The notes beneath the pieces were generated by a model. The model made no database searches, was not told the DNA's origin, and worked only from the letters and a program-made list of their open reading frames with translations. Positions 1 to 7,196 of a stretch of 20,651 nucleotides of DNA are shown piece after piece; the stretch's first letter is position 1; each line of letters begins with the position of its first letter. The position numbers and the translations under genes are program-made. The stretch covers positions 1 through 20,651 of the forward strand of contig JASFBJ010000021.1 of the NCBI GenBank assembly GCA_030149585.1, given 5' to 3'. The stretch is from Desulfobacterales bacterium. Its GTDB lineage: Bacteria; Desulfobacterota; Desulfobacteria; Desulfobacterales; JASFBJ01.

Positions 1-97
1 GGGGCAACTGAGCTGCTCTTGAAAGTTTCGGCTTTAACATAAATCTTAATCATGCAGAGGTTGTTGGCTTTAAGCCCCGCCCCCTCCGCTCTACGTT
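1..97. other. Upstream flank, possible 3' tail of a truncated gene
   Basis: Frame 1 reads 13 sense codons (ending LLLKVSALT) and stops with TAA at 40-42, so this could be the C-terminus of a gene cut by the window edge. The tail is too short to recognise, and a random open frame of this length is common. The remainder up to about 97 is GC-rich (CCCCGCCCCC at 75-84) and probably the target flank of the intron that follows. No RNA gene was recognised here. Confidence 0.2.
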
Positions 98-692
98 CTC
101 GCGCCGAGAAAAACTCGGCGTATCTTGCTGGGTAAAAGACCCTGTCGGGGGAAAATCAGTAATGATTTTCAGTAAGGGTTAGCCACCCGTATCGAGCCTT
201 GAGTTCATGGCGGAGTTGCATGTAGTGAATGCAGCGAACAAGATGGACTAAGCGTGGCAGAGAATCTTGTATGCCGCAGGGGTGATAGCGCACCCTGAAG
301 TGCTGGTACAGCTTCGAAATAGCAATTGCGGATGCCGAGGGTTTTAACGTGCACCGAAGGCAACACAGAAGCATTCGATATTGGCGAGAATGTGGAGATT
401 CGCCGGAGTCATCAGGCCGTGGTATGCAAGAAGAGATACGCTGTAGAACTCGGGAAGCCCCAAAGGTTCCAGGAAATGTGTTCCTGGATGGACAGTGTAC
501 AAGGAAAGATGAAACCGAATACATCAGAAATAAAGAGACAAAGGCCCTGGTGGGAGACATGCCGGGCAGCTGGCATGCGGCTATATGTTGATATGGGGTG
601 TTTTATCAGGTATACTACTCAAAGGCGGGGAAAATCGCACGCCCGGGTCTGTACGGGGGGGGCGCCGGGTAACCGGTGTTCTTACCGCGAGA
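98..692 (+). mobile_element. Group II intron remnant, ORF-less and internally deleted
   Basis: The stretch reads as the ribozyme part of a bacterial group II intron. Blocks recognised from this family include GGGTAAAAGACCC near 130, AAGGGTTAGCCACCCGTA near 174, GACTAAGCGTGGC near 246, CCGCAGGGGTGATAGCGCAC near 274, AATGCCGAGGG-like text near 332, AACGTGCACCGAAGGCAACA near 345, CTCGGGAAGCCC near 451 and GACATGCCGGGCAG near 557. The 3' end retains a domain V 3' strand (GCACGCCCGGGTCTGTACGG, 637-656) and a domain VI-like hairpin (GGCGCCGG-GTAA-CCGGTGTT, 661-680) ending TACCGCGA. The reverse transcriptase/maturase normally carried in domain IV is missing, and so is most of the domain V 5' strand, so it should not splice or move. 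The 5' boundary is approximate: the expected GTGCG-type start is only loosely matched by TCTCGCGCC near 97-104. Short open frames inside it are not genes. Confidence 0.8.
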
Positions 693-750
693 TATTTCAT
701 GCTAAAATATTAACTTTTTTAATTCAAACCAAATTCTAAGGAAAATCAAA

Positions 751-1893
751 ATGGAAAATTTAAATTACACTGCGGCGCACAATGCTTTTAGAGATCAAAT
801 TCGTAAATTTTTAAAGTCAGAAGTTATTCCTTATGCTAATCAGTGGGAAAAAGATAAAATTACCCCCCGCGAAATATGGCGTAAAATGGGAAAAAACGGT
901 TTTTTATGTCCCACAATACCTAAAGAGTATGGAGGCCAGGGGCTTGATTTCCTCTATTCTGTTATAATTGCCCAGGAGATGGCAAAAACCAATGAGTCTG
1001 GCTTGATAACGCCGCTTCACAGTGATATTATAGTTCCTTATGTTAGCGCCTATGGGTCCGAAGAACAAAAGAAAAAATACTTACCGGGTTGCGTTTCAGG
1101 TGATATTATTATGGCTGTCGCCATGACAGAGCCTGATGCGGGAAGCGATCTGGCCGGCATGACAACAACCGCTGTTGAAGAAGGGGATGAGATTATTCTA
1201 AATGGTTCCAAAACCTTTATTTCCAATGGAATTAACTGCGACCTGGCTGTTGTTGCAGCCAAAGATCCGGCAGTTGAAAATCCCCATAAGGCTATCTCTC
1301 TTTATCTGGTTGAAAAAGATACAAAAGGCTTTCAAAAGGGAAATAAATTAAATAAAATGGGAATGCACAGTCAGGATACTGCTGAGCTCTTTTTCACAAA
1401 ATGCCGAATTCCAAAAGCAAATCTGCTGGGCAAAAAGGGCGAGGGTTTTATTATGTTAATGAGCAAGCTTCAGCAAGAGCGCTTGGTTACCGCTATCATG
1501 GGAATTTCAGCTGCCGAACATATTTTAGCGCAAACCCTTTTATACTGTAAAAACACATTGATTTGCGGAAAACCGATCAGCAAATCCCAGGTCAATCAGT
1601 TCAGCCTGGCGGAGATGGCGACTGAGGTTAAAATCGGCAGGGTCTTTGTTGATAAATTGATCAGCGATCATATGGAAGGGCTTAATATAATGAAAGAAAC
1701 GTCCATGGCAAAATACTGGATCACCGATTTGACGAAAAAGGTGTCAAATCAATGTCTTGATTTATACGGACAATTTGCCACCCTGGAAAAATATCCCATT
1801 ATACGTAACTGGCGTGATACACGGGTTATGACAATTTTCGCAGGCACTAATGAAATAATGAAAGGAATCATTGCCAAATCAATGGGGCTATAA
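751..1893 (+). CDS. Acyl-CoA dehydrogenase (380 aa)
   Basis: FAD-dependent enzyme that introduces the alpha,beta double bond into an acyl-CoA and passes electrons to electron-transfer flavoprotein; cytoplasmic. The length is that of the soluble family. Visible landmarks are the substrate/FAD motif MTEPDAGSD (residues 125-133), the QQER segment (241-244), DLYGQFA (337-343) in the place of the usual LYGG motif, and TIFAGTNEIM with the presumed catalytic base Glu368. The start is ATG at 751, with TAAGGA at 737-742 eight bases upstream. It stands alone on this strand, about 60 bp after the intron remnant, and converges on serC. Chain length and substrate cannot be told from sequence; a short- to long-chain fatty or aromatic/alicyclic acyl-CoA are all possible. 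The acyl-CoA ligase at 10849-12423 may work in the same pathway but is not linked to it. Confidence 0.93.
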   Translation: MENLNYTAAHNAFRDQIRKFLKSEVIPYANQWEKDKITPREIWRKMGKNGFLCPTIPKEYGGQGLDFLYSVIIAQEMAKTNESGLITPLHSDIIVPYVSAYGSEEQKKKYLPGCVSGDIIMAVAMTEPDAGSDLAGMTTTAVEEGDEIILNGSKTFISNGINCDLAVVAAKDPAVENPHKAISLYLVEKDTKGFQKGNKLNKMGMHSQDTAELFFTKCRIPKANLLGKKGEGFIMLMSKLQQERLVTAIMGISAAEHILAQTLLYCKNTLICGKPISKSQVNQFSLAEMATEVKIGRVFVDKLISDHMEGLNIMKETSMAKYWITDLTKKVSNQCLDLYGQFATLEKYPIIRNWRDTRVMTIFAGTNEIMKGIIAKSMGL

Positions 1894-1916
1894 GATATTT
1901 ACGGTTACAGGCGATA

Positions 1917-1990
1917 GGCACGTTCGGGGAACGTGCCCTACAGCAACAGCAATACAACCAAAGGTAGGGTCTGTTCCCCGAACAGACTCC
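1917..1990. repeat. Inverted pair of REP-like hairpins (GTAGGG-GTTCCCCGAAC family)
   Basis: Two hairpins in opposite orientation. The first has arms GGCACGTTC (1917-1925) and GAACGTGCC (1929-1937), followed by CTAC. The second starts with GTAGGG and has arms GTCTGTTC (1969-1976) and GAACAGAC (1980-1987). Read in the same orientation, both are GTAGGG plus a 3-base outer arm plus GTTCCCCGAAC plus the matching 3-base arm. The outer arms differ (CAC/GTG versus TCT/AGA) but still pair, so the hairpin is conserved rather than the sequence. This is typical of dispersed REP/BIME-type repeats. Confidence 0.75.
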
Positions 1991-2014
1991 TGTCATAAAA
2001 GAGTCTTTTTTTTA

Positions 2015-2054
2015 AAAAATATAGCCCTTATTTTGAATCAAGGGCTATATTTTT
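2015..2054. terminator. Bidirectional intrinsic terminator between converging genes
   Basis: A perfect 15-bp stem (2015-2029 with 2040-2054) encloses a 10-base loop. The GC core is AGCCC/GGGCT, flanked by A-tracts on the left and T-tracts on the right, so each strand ends in a U-run. It lies between the acyl-CoA dehydrogenase stop (1893) and the serC stop (2073) and can serve both. Confidence 0.85.
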
Positions 2055-2072
2055 GTTTTGAAGTTATAATAA

Positions 2073-3161
2073 TCAGCTGTTTTTCTTTTCAAACTCTTTC
2101 ATAAAATCTATAAGCTCTTGAACCGCTTCCAGTGGGGTTGGGTTATAGATAGAGGCACGGCAACCGCCCACTGAGCGATGCCCCTTTAAGCCTCCAAAAC
2201 CGTTTTCCAGTGCCTTTGCTATAAAGGCCTGTTCCAGATCCTGACTGGGAAGACGAAAGGTCACGTTCATTATGGATCGGCTGTCAACTGCGCTGGTACC
2301 CTTATAAAAATTACTTGCATCAATTAACCCATAAATAAGATCGGCTTTTTGCTGATTGATCTTATGCATGGCTTCCAGGCCGCCTATGGTCTCTTCCACC
2401 CATTTTAATACAAGTTGAACCGTATAAATGGCAAAACAGGGAGGAGTGTTAAACATGGAATTTTTTGCTGCAAAAGTAGCGTATTTTAACATAGTCGGCA
2501 AATTATCCGGTGCTGTTTTCAAAAGATCATCCCGGATAACGACCAGACAAACCCCGGCCGGCCCCATATTTTTCTGAGCCCCGGCATAAATCAGGCCAAA
2601 ACGGCTCATATCAAATGGTCTGCAAAAAATATCAGATGACATATCTGCAATCAAAGGAACCTTATCTGTTTCAGGAAAACTTGCCCACTGAGTTCCCTTG
2701 ATAGTATTATTGGATGTGAAATGAAGATAAGCCGCATCTTTGTTATAAGAAATTTCTTTAGGGATATAGGTAAAATTTTTATCTTCGGAAGAAGCCACCA
2801 CCTGAATATTTTTACCCTGAATTTTGGCTTCATTAATTGCCTTAGTCGACCAGGTTCCGGTATTAACATAGTCTGCTCTACGGTCATCACCAAGCAAATT
2901 CATGGGAATCATACAAAATTGAAGACTGGCCCCACCCTGGAGAAAAAGCACATGATAATTATCATCTATCTTTAACAAACGTTTAACACGGGCTGTCGCA
3001 TCGTTAATCACATCATCAAACCATTTGGAACGATGGCTAACCTCGGTTATAGACATCCCCGAGCCCTTATAATCTATAAAAGATTTTTGAATCTCTTCCA
3101 AAACAGAAAGCGGTAAAGCAGCGGGTCCGGCATTAAAATTTCTTATTCTATGGTGTTTCAT
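2073..3161 (-). CDS. serC: Phosphoserine aminotransferase (362 aa)
   Basis: Class V PLP aminotransferase that converts 3-phosphohydroxypyruvate and glutamate to phosphoserine and 2-oxoglutarate in serine biosynthesis; the family also acts in pyridoxine synthesis. Landmarks are the N-terminal NFNAGPAALP, SHRS, FLQGGAS, TWS, and the PLP-lysine motif GAQKNMGPAG with Lys197. The C-terminal GLKGHRSVGGCRASIYN is typical of SerC. The reading frame extends upstream to a TTG at 3173, but the ATG at 3161 is preferred because GGAG (3168-3171 on the plus strand, as CTCC) lies six bases before it. It is the last gene of the oadG-oadB-serC run, 28 bp after oadB, and is followed by the terminator at 2015-2054. 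Confidence 0.95.
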   Translation of the reverse strand: MKHHRIRNFNAGPAALPLSVLEEIQKSFIDYKGSGMSITEVSHRSKWFDDVINDATARVKRLLKIDDNYHVLFLQGGASLQFCMIPMNLLGDDRRADYVNTGTWSTKAINEAKIQGKNIQVVASSEDKNFTYIPKEISYNKDAAYLHFTSNNTIKGTQWASFPETDKVPLIADMSSDIFCRPFDMSRFGLIYAGAQKNMGPAGVCLVVIRDDLLKTAPDNLPTMLKYATFAAKNSMFNTPPCFAIYTVQLVLKWVEETIGGLEAMHKINQQKADLIYGLIDASNFYKGTSAVDSRSIMNVTFRLPSQDLEQAFIAKALENGFGGLKGHRSVGGCRASIYNPTPLEAVQELIDFMKEFEKKNS

Positions 3162-3189
3162 AAATATCTCCAAAAATCATTTCGATCTT

Positions 3190-4314
3190 TTAAACCATAA
3201 AGCTCCACAATATTCCAGCGCAAATCGCAGAGCCGATTACGCCGGAAGAGTTGCAGGCCATGGCATGCATTAAAAGAAAGTTGGTAGGGTCTTCACGCTG
3301 GCCAACCAGATGAACCTCTCTGGCTGATCCAGGCACGGCTGATACCCCGGAAGCTCCTAAAAGAGGATTAATTTTGTCCTTTAAAAAAAGATTTAAAATT
3401 TTGGCAAAAATAAGTCCTGAAGCTGTGGCAATACTAAAGGCCACCGCGCCCAAACAGAAAATTCCCACTGACTTGGGTGTTAAAAATACATCTCCCTGGG
3501 TACTGGCGCCAACAGTAAATCCTAAAAATATTGTAGCAATATCAATGATGGAAGTACGCGCTGTCTGGGCCAGACGCTCTGTTCTGCCGCACTCTTTTAA
3601 AAAATTCCCGAAAAAGAAGGTTCCCAAAAGGGGTATGGAAGCCGGTGCCAGAAAGCAGCAAAGCAGTATTCCAACTGCCGGAAAAATTATTTTTTCTTTT
3701 TTAGAAACTTCCCGCAGATCGCTCATACGAATAAGACGCTCTTTGCGGGTGGTTAAAAGCCGCATAATAGGCGGCTGGATAACCGGAATCAGGGCCATAT
3801 AAGAGTACGCGGCAATGGCAATGGGCCCTATTAAATGGGGCGCCAGTTTGGCTGTTAAAAAGATTGAGGTGGGGCCATCAGCTCCACCGATAATTGCAAT
3901 TGAGGCTGCCTCCTTTGGCAGAAAACCCAAAGCAAGAGCACTAATCAGAGTGAAAAAAATTCCCATTTGGGCGGCAGCTCCCAGCAACATTAAAACAGGC
4001 CTGGCCAGTAAGGCAGAAAAATCAGTCATTGCTCCCAGGCCCAAAAATACAATAGAGGGATAAAGACCGGTAGTTACTCCAAAATAAAGATAGTGCAAAA
4101 CACTGTTGGATTCATATATACCAAGACCAAACCCCTTAAAAAAAGGAACATTGCCGACTAATACGCCAAAACCAATGGGTATCAGCAAAAGTGGTTCATA
4201 ACCTTTAGCAGTGCCCAGATAAAGAAAAAGACCTCCTACAAAAAGCATAATGATGTTACGATAATCAGCCAGATAATATCCGGTATTGGTTAAAAATTGT
4301 ATCAAAAGATCCAA
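3190..4314 (-). CDS. oadB: Sodium-pump decarboxylase beta subunit (OadB/GcdB/MmdB family, 374 aa)
   Basis: Integral membrane subunit of the biotin-dependent, Na+-translocating decarboxylases (oxaloacetate, glutaconyl-CoA or methylmalonyl-CoA). It decarboxylates carboxybiotin and exports Na+. The protein is strongly hydrophobic, with about ten membrane segments. Conserved family blocks are visible: GFGVLVGNVPF near residue 52, GLYPSIVFLGLGAMTDF near 83, IIGGADGPTSIF near 140 (the Na+/proton-coupling Asp), AAYSYMALIPVIQPPIM near 168, and HAMACNSSGVIGSAI near the C-terminus. The 374-residue length is closer to the Gcd/Mmd type than to the longer enterobacterial OadB. It starts 16 bp after oadG and is probably cotranscribed. 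The alpha (carboxyltransferase) and biotin-carrier genes are not in this window, so the substrate is undetermined. Confidence 0.93.
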   Translation of the reverse strand: MDLLIQFLTNTGYYLADYRNIIMLFVGGLFLYLGTAKGYEPLLLIPIGFGVLVGNVPFFKGFGLGIYESNSVLHYLYFGVTTGLYPSIVFLGLGAMTDFSALLARPVLMLLGAAAQMGIFFTLISALALGFLPKEAASIAIIGGADGPTSIFLTAKLAPHLIGPIAIAAYSYMALIPVIQPPIMRLLTTRKERLIRMSDLREVSKKEKIIFPAVGILLCCFLAPASIPLLGTFFFGNFLKECGRTERLAQTARTSIIDIATIFLGFTVGASTQGDVFLTPKSVGIFCLGAVAFSIATASGLIFAKILNLFLKDKINPLLGASGVSAVPGSAREVHLVGQREDPTNFLLMHAMACNSSGVIGSAICAGILWSFMV

Positions 4315-4330
4315 GGCTTATCCTATTTAT

Positions 4331-4759
4331 TCAGTTCTCGTCGGGTTGATTCCAGTAGAAGATTCCATCTCCTAAGGGTAGTAAAGCAGCAGACTGGCGA
4401 AGCTCTTTAATCGACAGATGGGGATGTGGAAGTCCTTTGCTTTGAGATGTTTCATAAAGCTGAGTCAACTCAAAGGATTCTCCCAATTTATCGGCTAAGG
4501 GCCGGTAAAGGCTGATGATTTGATTAATGTCCAGATCCTGTAAAGTTTCGGCCTCTGCGTTTTTTGTATCTGTAGTCCTGGCAGGGGTCGAACTTTTTTT
4601 ATTATTTAATGAAGCAACTCCATTTTCAAAAAATAACAAAACCTTATGTAGCTGGGAAATTACCGTAGTAAGAACAACCAGACCGGAAAAAACGATCAGA
4701 CTGCCGGCTAAAGCCATTGCCCATCCATTATAATGCGTTATTGCTTCAAAACCATACAA
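4331..4759 (-). CDS. oadG: Sodium-pump decarboxylase gamma subunit-like (OadG family, 142 aa)
   Basis: Small anchor/assembly subunit of Na+-pumping decarboxylases. One membrane helix lies at about residues 14-37 (MALAGSLIVFSGLVVLTTVI), followed by a helix, a polar Thr/Ala/Lys linker (about 53-72), and a cytoplasmic tail of about 70 residues that is longer than the usual short gamma tail. The start is TTG at 4759, chosen because GGGAG sits eight bases upstream; an overlapping ATG lies out of frame. Identification rests on the N-terminal membrane pattern and the gene order directly before oadB, since OadG sequences are poorly conserved. The tail, with a LSIKELRQSAALLPLGDG-like segment, has no function I recognise. 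Confidence 0.75.
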   Translation of the reverse strand: MYGFEAITHYNGWAMALAGSLIVFSGLVVLTTVISQLHKVLLFFENGVASLNNKKSSTPARTTDTKNAEAETLQDLDINQIISLYRPLADKLGESFELTQLYETSQSKGLPHPHLSIKELRQSAALLPLGDGIFYWNQPDEN

Positions 4760-4836
4760 TGTATTTTCTCCCTTTTTTTAATATTTTAAAAAGCAAGATC
4801 TAATACGACCATGTTTCATTATTGAATAAGTGCCCC

Positions 4837-4917
4837 AGAAATAAATTAATCCACACCTTGCTTGTCTGTTGGTTCGTCTACAAGGTACATCCAGCGCAAT
4901 TTTGTGGATTTATTTCT
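4837..4917. repeat. Large imperfect inverted repeat in the oadG/lipoprotein divergent gap
   Basis: The arms are AGAAATAAAT-(TAAT)-CCACA (4837-4855) and TGTGGATTTATTTCT (4903-4917). They pair over 15 bp with a four-base bulge. Inside, CCTTG (4856-4860) pairs with CAAGG (4881-4885). The 349-bp gap (4760-5108) is otherwise AT-rich and holds the two divergent promoters. The element could be a dispersed MITE/REP-like repeat or a structured leader of oadG; its position far from either start and its lack of a U-run argue against a simple terminator. Confidence 0.55.
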
Positions 4918-5038
4918 TTTCGTAACCCTTACTTTTAAACTAACACTAAAATATTCAATATTTTCCAAAAAAGTCAATAAAAATTTTATGATTATGTGAA
5001 CTTATAAATAAAAAAACATGCTTTTGCTCTGTTTTTTG

Positions 5039-5067
5039 TTGACGTTTTTATTCTTTTTACTGTTAAT
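5039..5067 (+). promoter_or_regulatory. Candidate sigma-70 promoter of the TPR lipoprotein
   Basis: TTGACG (5039-5044) is followed 17 bp later by GTTAAT (5062-5067), giving partial but correctly spaced -35 and -10 boxes. Transcription would begin about 35 bp before the ATG at 5109, which has AAGGGGG (5098-5104) as a strong ribosome binding site. Confidence 0.45.
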
Positions 5068-5108
5068 TAGAATTTTCCTGTTGTAAAAAGATATTTTAAG
5101 GGGGCAAT

Positions 5109-5486
5109 ATGGGTTTACGCGCATTAAAATATTTTATCGCCATTGCAGCTTTAATCCTGCTTGTGGCCTGTGGTCCAGATACCATATTTCTAAGGTCAGG
5201 GCTTGACACGCCTTTTCAGCATGTGCAAAATGGTAATCGTTTGCTTAAATATAACAAAGTTGACGCGGCGTTTAATGAATTTACCCGAGCAAAAAATCTG
5301 GATGATCAATACGCTCTGGCCTATGTAGGTTTAGGACTGGTTTGCGGGCGAAAAAATCAAACAAAAGAGGCGGTTGCCTTTATGCAAAAGGCCAGAAAGC
5401 TGGCTCTGGGGGCAAATGAAATCAAGGCAGTTGATTTGGGTTTTATTCAACTGTACACTCATGAAGATAAAAAAAAACCCCAATAA
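5109..5486 (+). CDS. Small TPR-containing lipoprotein (125 aa)
   Basis: The N-terminus has a short basic stretch, a hydrophobic core and the lipobox LVAC-G (Cys21), so the protein is expected to be lipid-anchored at the cell envelope. Residues about 38-105 form two TPR-like helix pairs (NGNRLLKYNKVDAAFNEFTR... and ALAYVGLGLVCGRKNQTKEA...), a protein-interaction fold. The tail is Lys-rich and polar. It is monocistronic and divergent from oadG. No specific partner can be named; it may be an assembly factor or an orphan envelope protein. Confidence 0.8.
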   Translation: MGLRALKYFIAIAALILLVACGPDTIFLRSGLDTPFQHVQNGNRLLKYNKVDAAFNEFTRAKNLDDQYALAYVGLGLVCGRKNQTKEAVAFMQKARKLALGANEIKAVDLGFIQLYTHEDKKKPQ

Positions 5487-5566
5487 TATTAGCTAAAAGC
5501 ACTCTTATGGCTTAATTCACATAGGTTTTCAGCTTAATTCCCGAAGGCAATGGTGAAAATCTCATA

Positions 5567-6817
5567 TTAATGTTTAAAGCTTCTCTGACCAGTATATACC
5601 ATGGTCACATCAGCTTCATTACAAGCTTCTATGGTTTGATAATCGTTGGTTGAGCCGCCTGGCTGGATAATGGCGCTAATTCCTTCTTTTATTCCCACAT
5701 CCGCACCATCCCTGAAGGGAAAAAATGCATCGCTGACCATGGCCGCACCCTTGAGCCCGCCATTTTCCGTGGCTGCCCTGGAGTCAATTTCTTTAATTTT
5801 ATCAATGTCCTTAAGGTCATTATAGGGGATGCCGTGTATTTTGAAACATAGTCGATCCGCGAGTTTAAGATAGGCCTTGTCTCTTGCAATTCTGGCTACT
5901 CCTACCCTGTCCTGTTCGCCGGTTCCGATTCCAACGGTTACCAGATCTTTTACATAAATTACCGAGTTGGAGGTTATACCGGATTCCACCAGCCAGCCAA
6001 AAAGCATATCCTGATACTCTTTTTCAGTGGGCAAGCGCTGGATTTTGCATATTTGATCTTTATATTTACATTCAGCCAGGCCAAGATCCGCCCTGGTTCG
6101 GGCCTTTGGTACAAAAGACCACTGGGCAATAATGCCACCATCTATCAGGCTTTTAAATTCTACGCAGCGTTCACCTGTAAATTTTCGCAGCCGGCTTATA
6201 TTTTCTATTTTGATAACCCGCAGATTTTTTTTGGTTGCCAGAATATCCATGACACCTGATTCAAATTCAGGAGCAACCACTACTTCCGAATATTGTCGGC
6301 AGATAGCTTCGGCAGTAGCTTTATCAAGAGTCTGGTTTAAGGCAATGCAGCCTCCAAAGGCCGCAACTCGATCGGCCTGGTTGGCCTTGAGGTAGGCATC
6401 TTCAAGAGAATCGGATATGGCCACACCACATGGATTATTATGCTTAACAATAACAACAGCAGGTTTATCAACGAAATAGCGCAAAATATTTAGAGAGTTA
6501 TCAGCGTCAGTTAAATTGGTTTTGCCTGGATGCTTGCCGGATTGAAGCAATTCAATATCAGATGCCAGATATTGCCCGGGTTGAATCAGGCTGGTTTCCC
6601 CCAGCACCAGATTTCCGTTAATAAGTTTATAAAGCGCAGCTTCCTGACCTGGATTTTCACCATAGCGAAGTCCTTTTTGAACCTGATCAATAGTCCAGGT
6701 TACTTTTTCATAAAATAGAGTCTGGCGACTGGTATCATCAATGAAACTGATCTCCATTTTAGGTGGAAACTTATCGTCCATAATAGTACGGTACATTTTT
6801 TTAAGATCTTCGGTCAT
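5567..6817 (-). CDS. purH: Stand-alone AICAR transformylase (416 aa, no IMP cyclohydrolase domain)
   Basis: Catalyses transfer of a formyl group from 10-formyl-THF to AICAR, giving FAICAR, the penultimate step of purine synthesis. The PurH C-terminal domain is recognisable: LRYGENPGQEAALY (about residues 50-63), VIVKHNNPCGVA with the catalytic Lys-His pair, ADRVAAFGGCIALN, the late block KGAAMVSDAFFPFRDGAD, QPGGSTND, and the C-terminal TGQRSFKH. The N-terminal IMP cyclohydrolase (MGS-like) domain of bifunctional PurH (about 520 aa) is absent; instead the first 50 residues are a short lead-in. The start is ATG at 6817, with GGA about eight bases upstream. No cyclohydrolase gene lies nearby, so cyclisation must be encoded elsewhere. 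The gene is single and converges on the TPR lipoprotein. Confidence 0.93.
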   Translation of the reverse strand: MTEDLKKMYRTIMDDKFPPKMEISFIDDTSRQTLFYEKVTWTIDQVQKGLRYGENPGQEAALYKLINGNLVLGETSLIQPGQYLASDIELLQSGKHPGKTNLTDADNSLNILRYFVDKPAVVIVKHNNPCGVAISDSLEDAYLKANQADRVAAFGGCIALNQTLDKATAEAICRQYSEVVVAPEFESGVMDILATKKNLRVIKIENISRLRKFTGERCVEFKSLIDGGIIAQWSFVPKARTRADLGLAECKYKDQICKIQRLPTEKEYQDMLFGWLVESGITSNSVIYVKDLVTVGIGTGEQDRVGVARIARDKAYLKLADRLCFKIHGIPYNDLKDIDKIKEIDSRAATENGGLKGAAMVSDAFFPFRDGADVGIKEGISAIIQPGGSTNDYQTIEACNEADVTMVYTGQRSFKH

Positions 6818-7196
6818 TATGTTTTCCTTAGGTTAAAAAATTTTCAGTTCTGCCACCATATTATTTTATCGATTTTGTCAAAAAATATCAGACATGGCTA
6901 AATTGGTCAAGAAGGTTATTTGAACAAAACAGGTATTTTGCAGATAATTTGGTTATATGGAGAAAAAACCCTTTAGATATTTCCCTGAAAATAAACTACC
7001 CTGTCAGAGGATCAATGAGGACATCCCATTTAGGCAGTGACTTTGAACGTTGAACTTTCCATCGGGTTTATTGCCACCGGGGTAGAGACGATGCATGCAT
7101 CGTCTCTACAGGTCGAAATGTTGACAGATGAGTTTTATTTATAGAGGGTAGAATATTTTCAGTAAAGTCCCTTAATAGTATTCCCCAAAAGGTCCC
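6818..7196. other. Intergenic gap between purH and the sigma-54 regulator
   Basis: No gene is visible in these 379 bp. The purH end has a TTGACA (minus strand, 6876-6881) without a convincing -10 box at normal spacing. The gap holds the palindrome at 7082-7109 and, just before it, GAACGTTGAAC (7048-7058), a small partial direct repeat of GAACNTTGAAC type. Confidence 0.5.
7082..7109. repeat. Perfect 28-bp palindrome, REP-like (GTAGAGACGATGCA half-site)
   Basis: The half GTAGAGACGATGCA (7082-7095) is followed immediately by its exact reverse complement (7096-7109). Palindromes of the general form GTAG-GCG-NNN ending CTAC are known as dispersed REP-like elements in many bacterial genomes. It shares the terminal GTAG/CTAC with the pair at 1917-1990 but has a different core. 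Confidence 0.75.

Noticed and set aside
156..739. Open frames of 134 and 137 aa on both strands
   Set aside because: They lie wholly or mostly inside the group II intron ribozyme; the text is structured-RNA sequence, has no good ribosome site and no protein-like pattern. Such frames are often misannotated as hypothetical proteins.
3162..3173. Upstream TTG start for serC
   Set aside because: It would place the start inside the GGAG ribosome site; the ATG at 3161 has correct spacing and gives the usual SerC N-terminus.
3374..4063. Plus-strand open frames of 142 and 82 aa
   Set aside because: Antisense shadows of oadB, which matches its family along its whole length.
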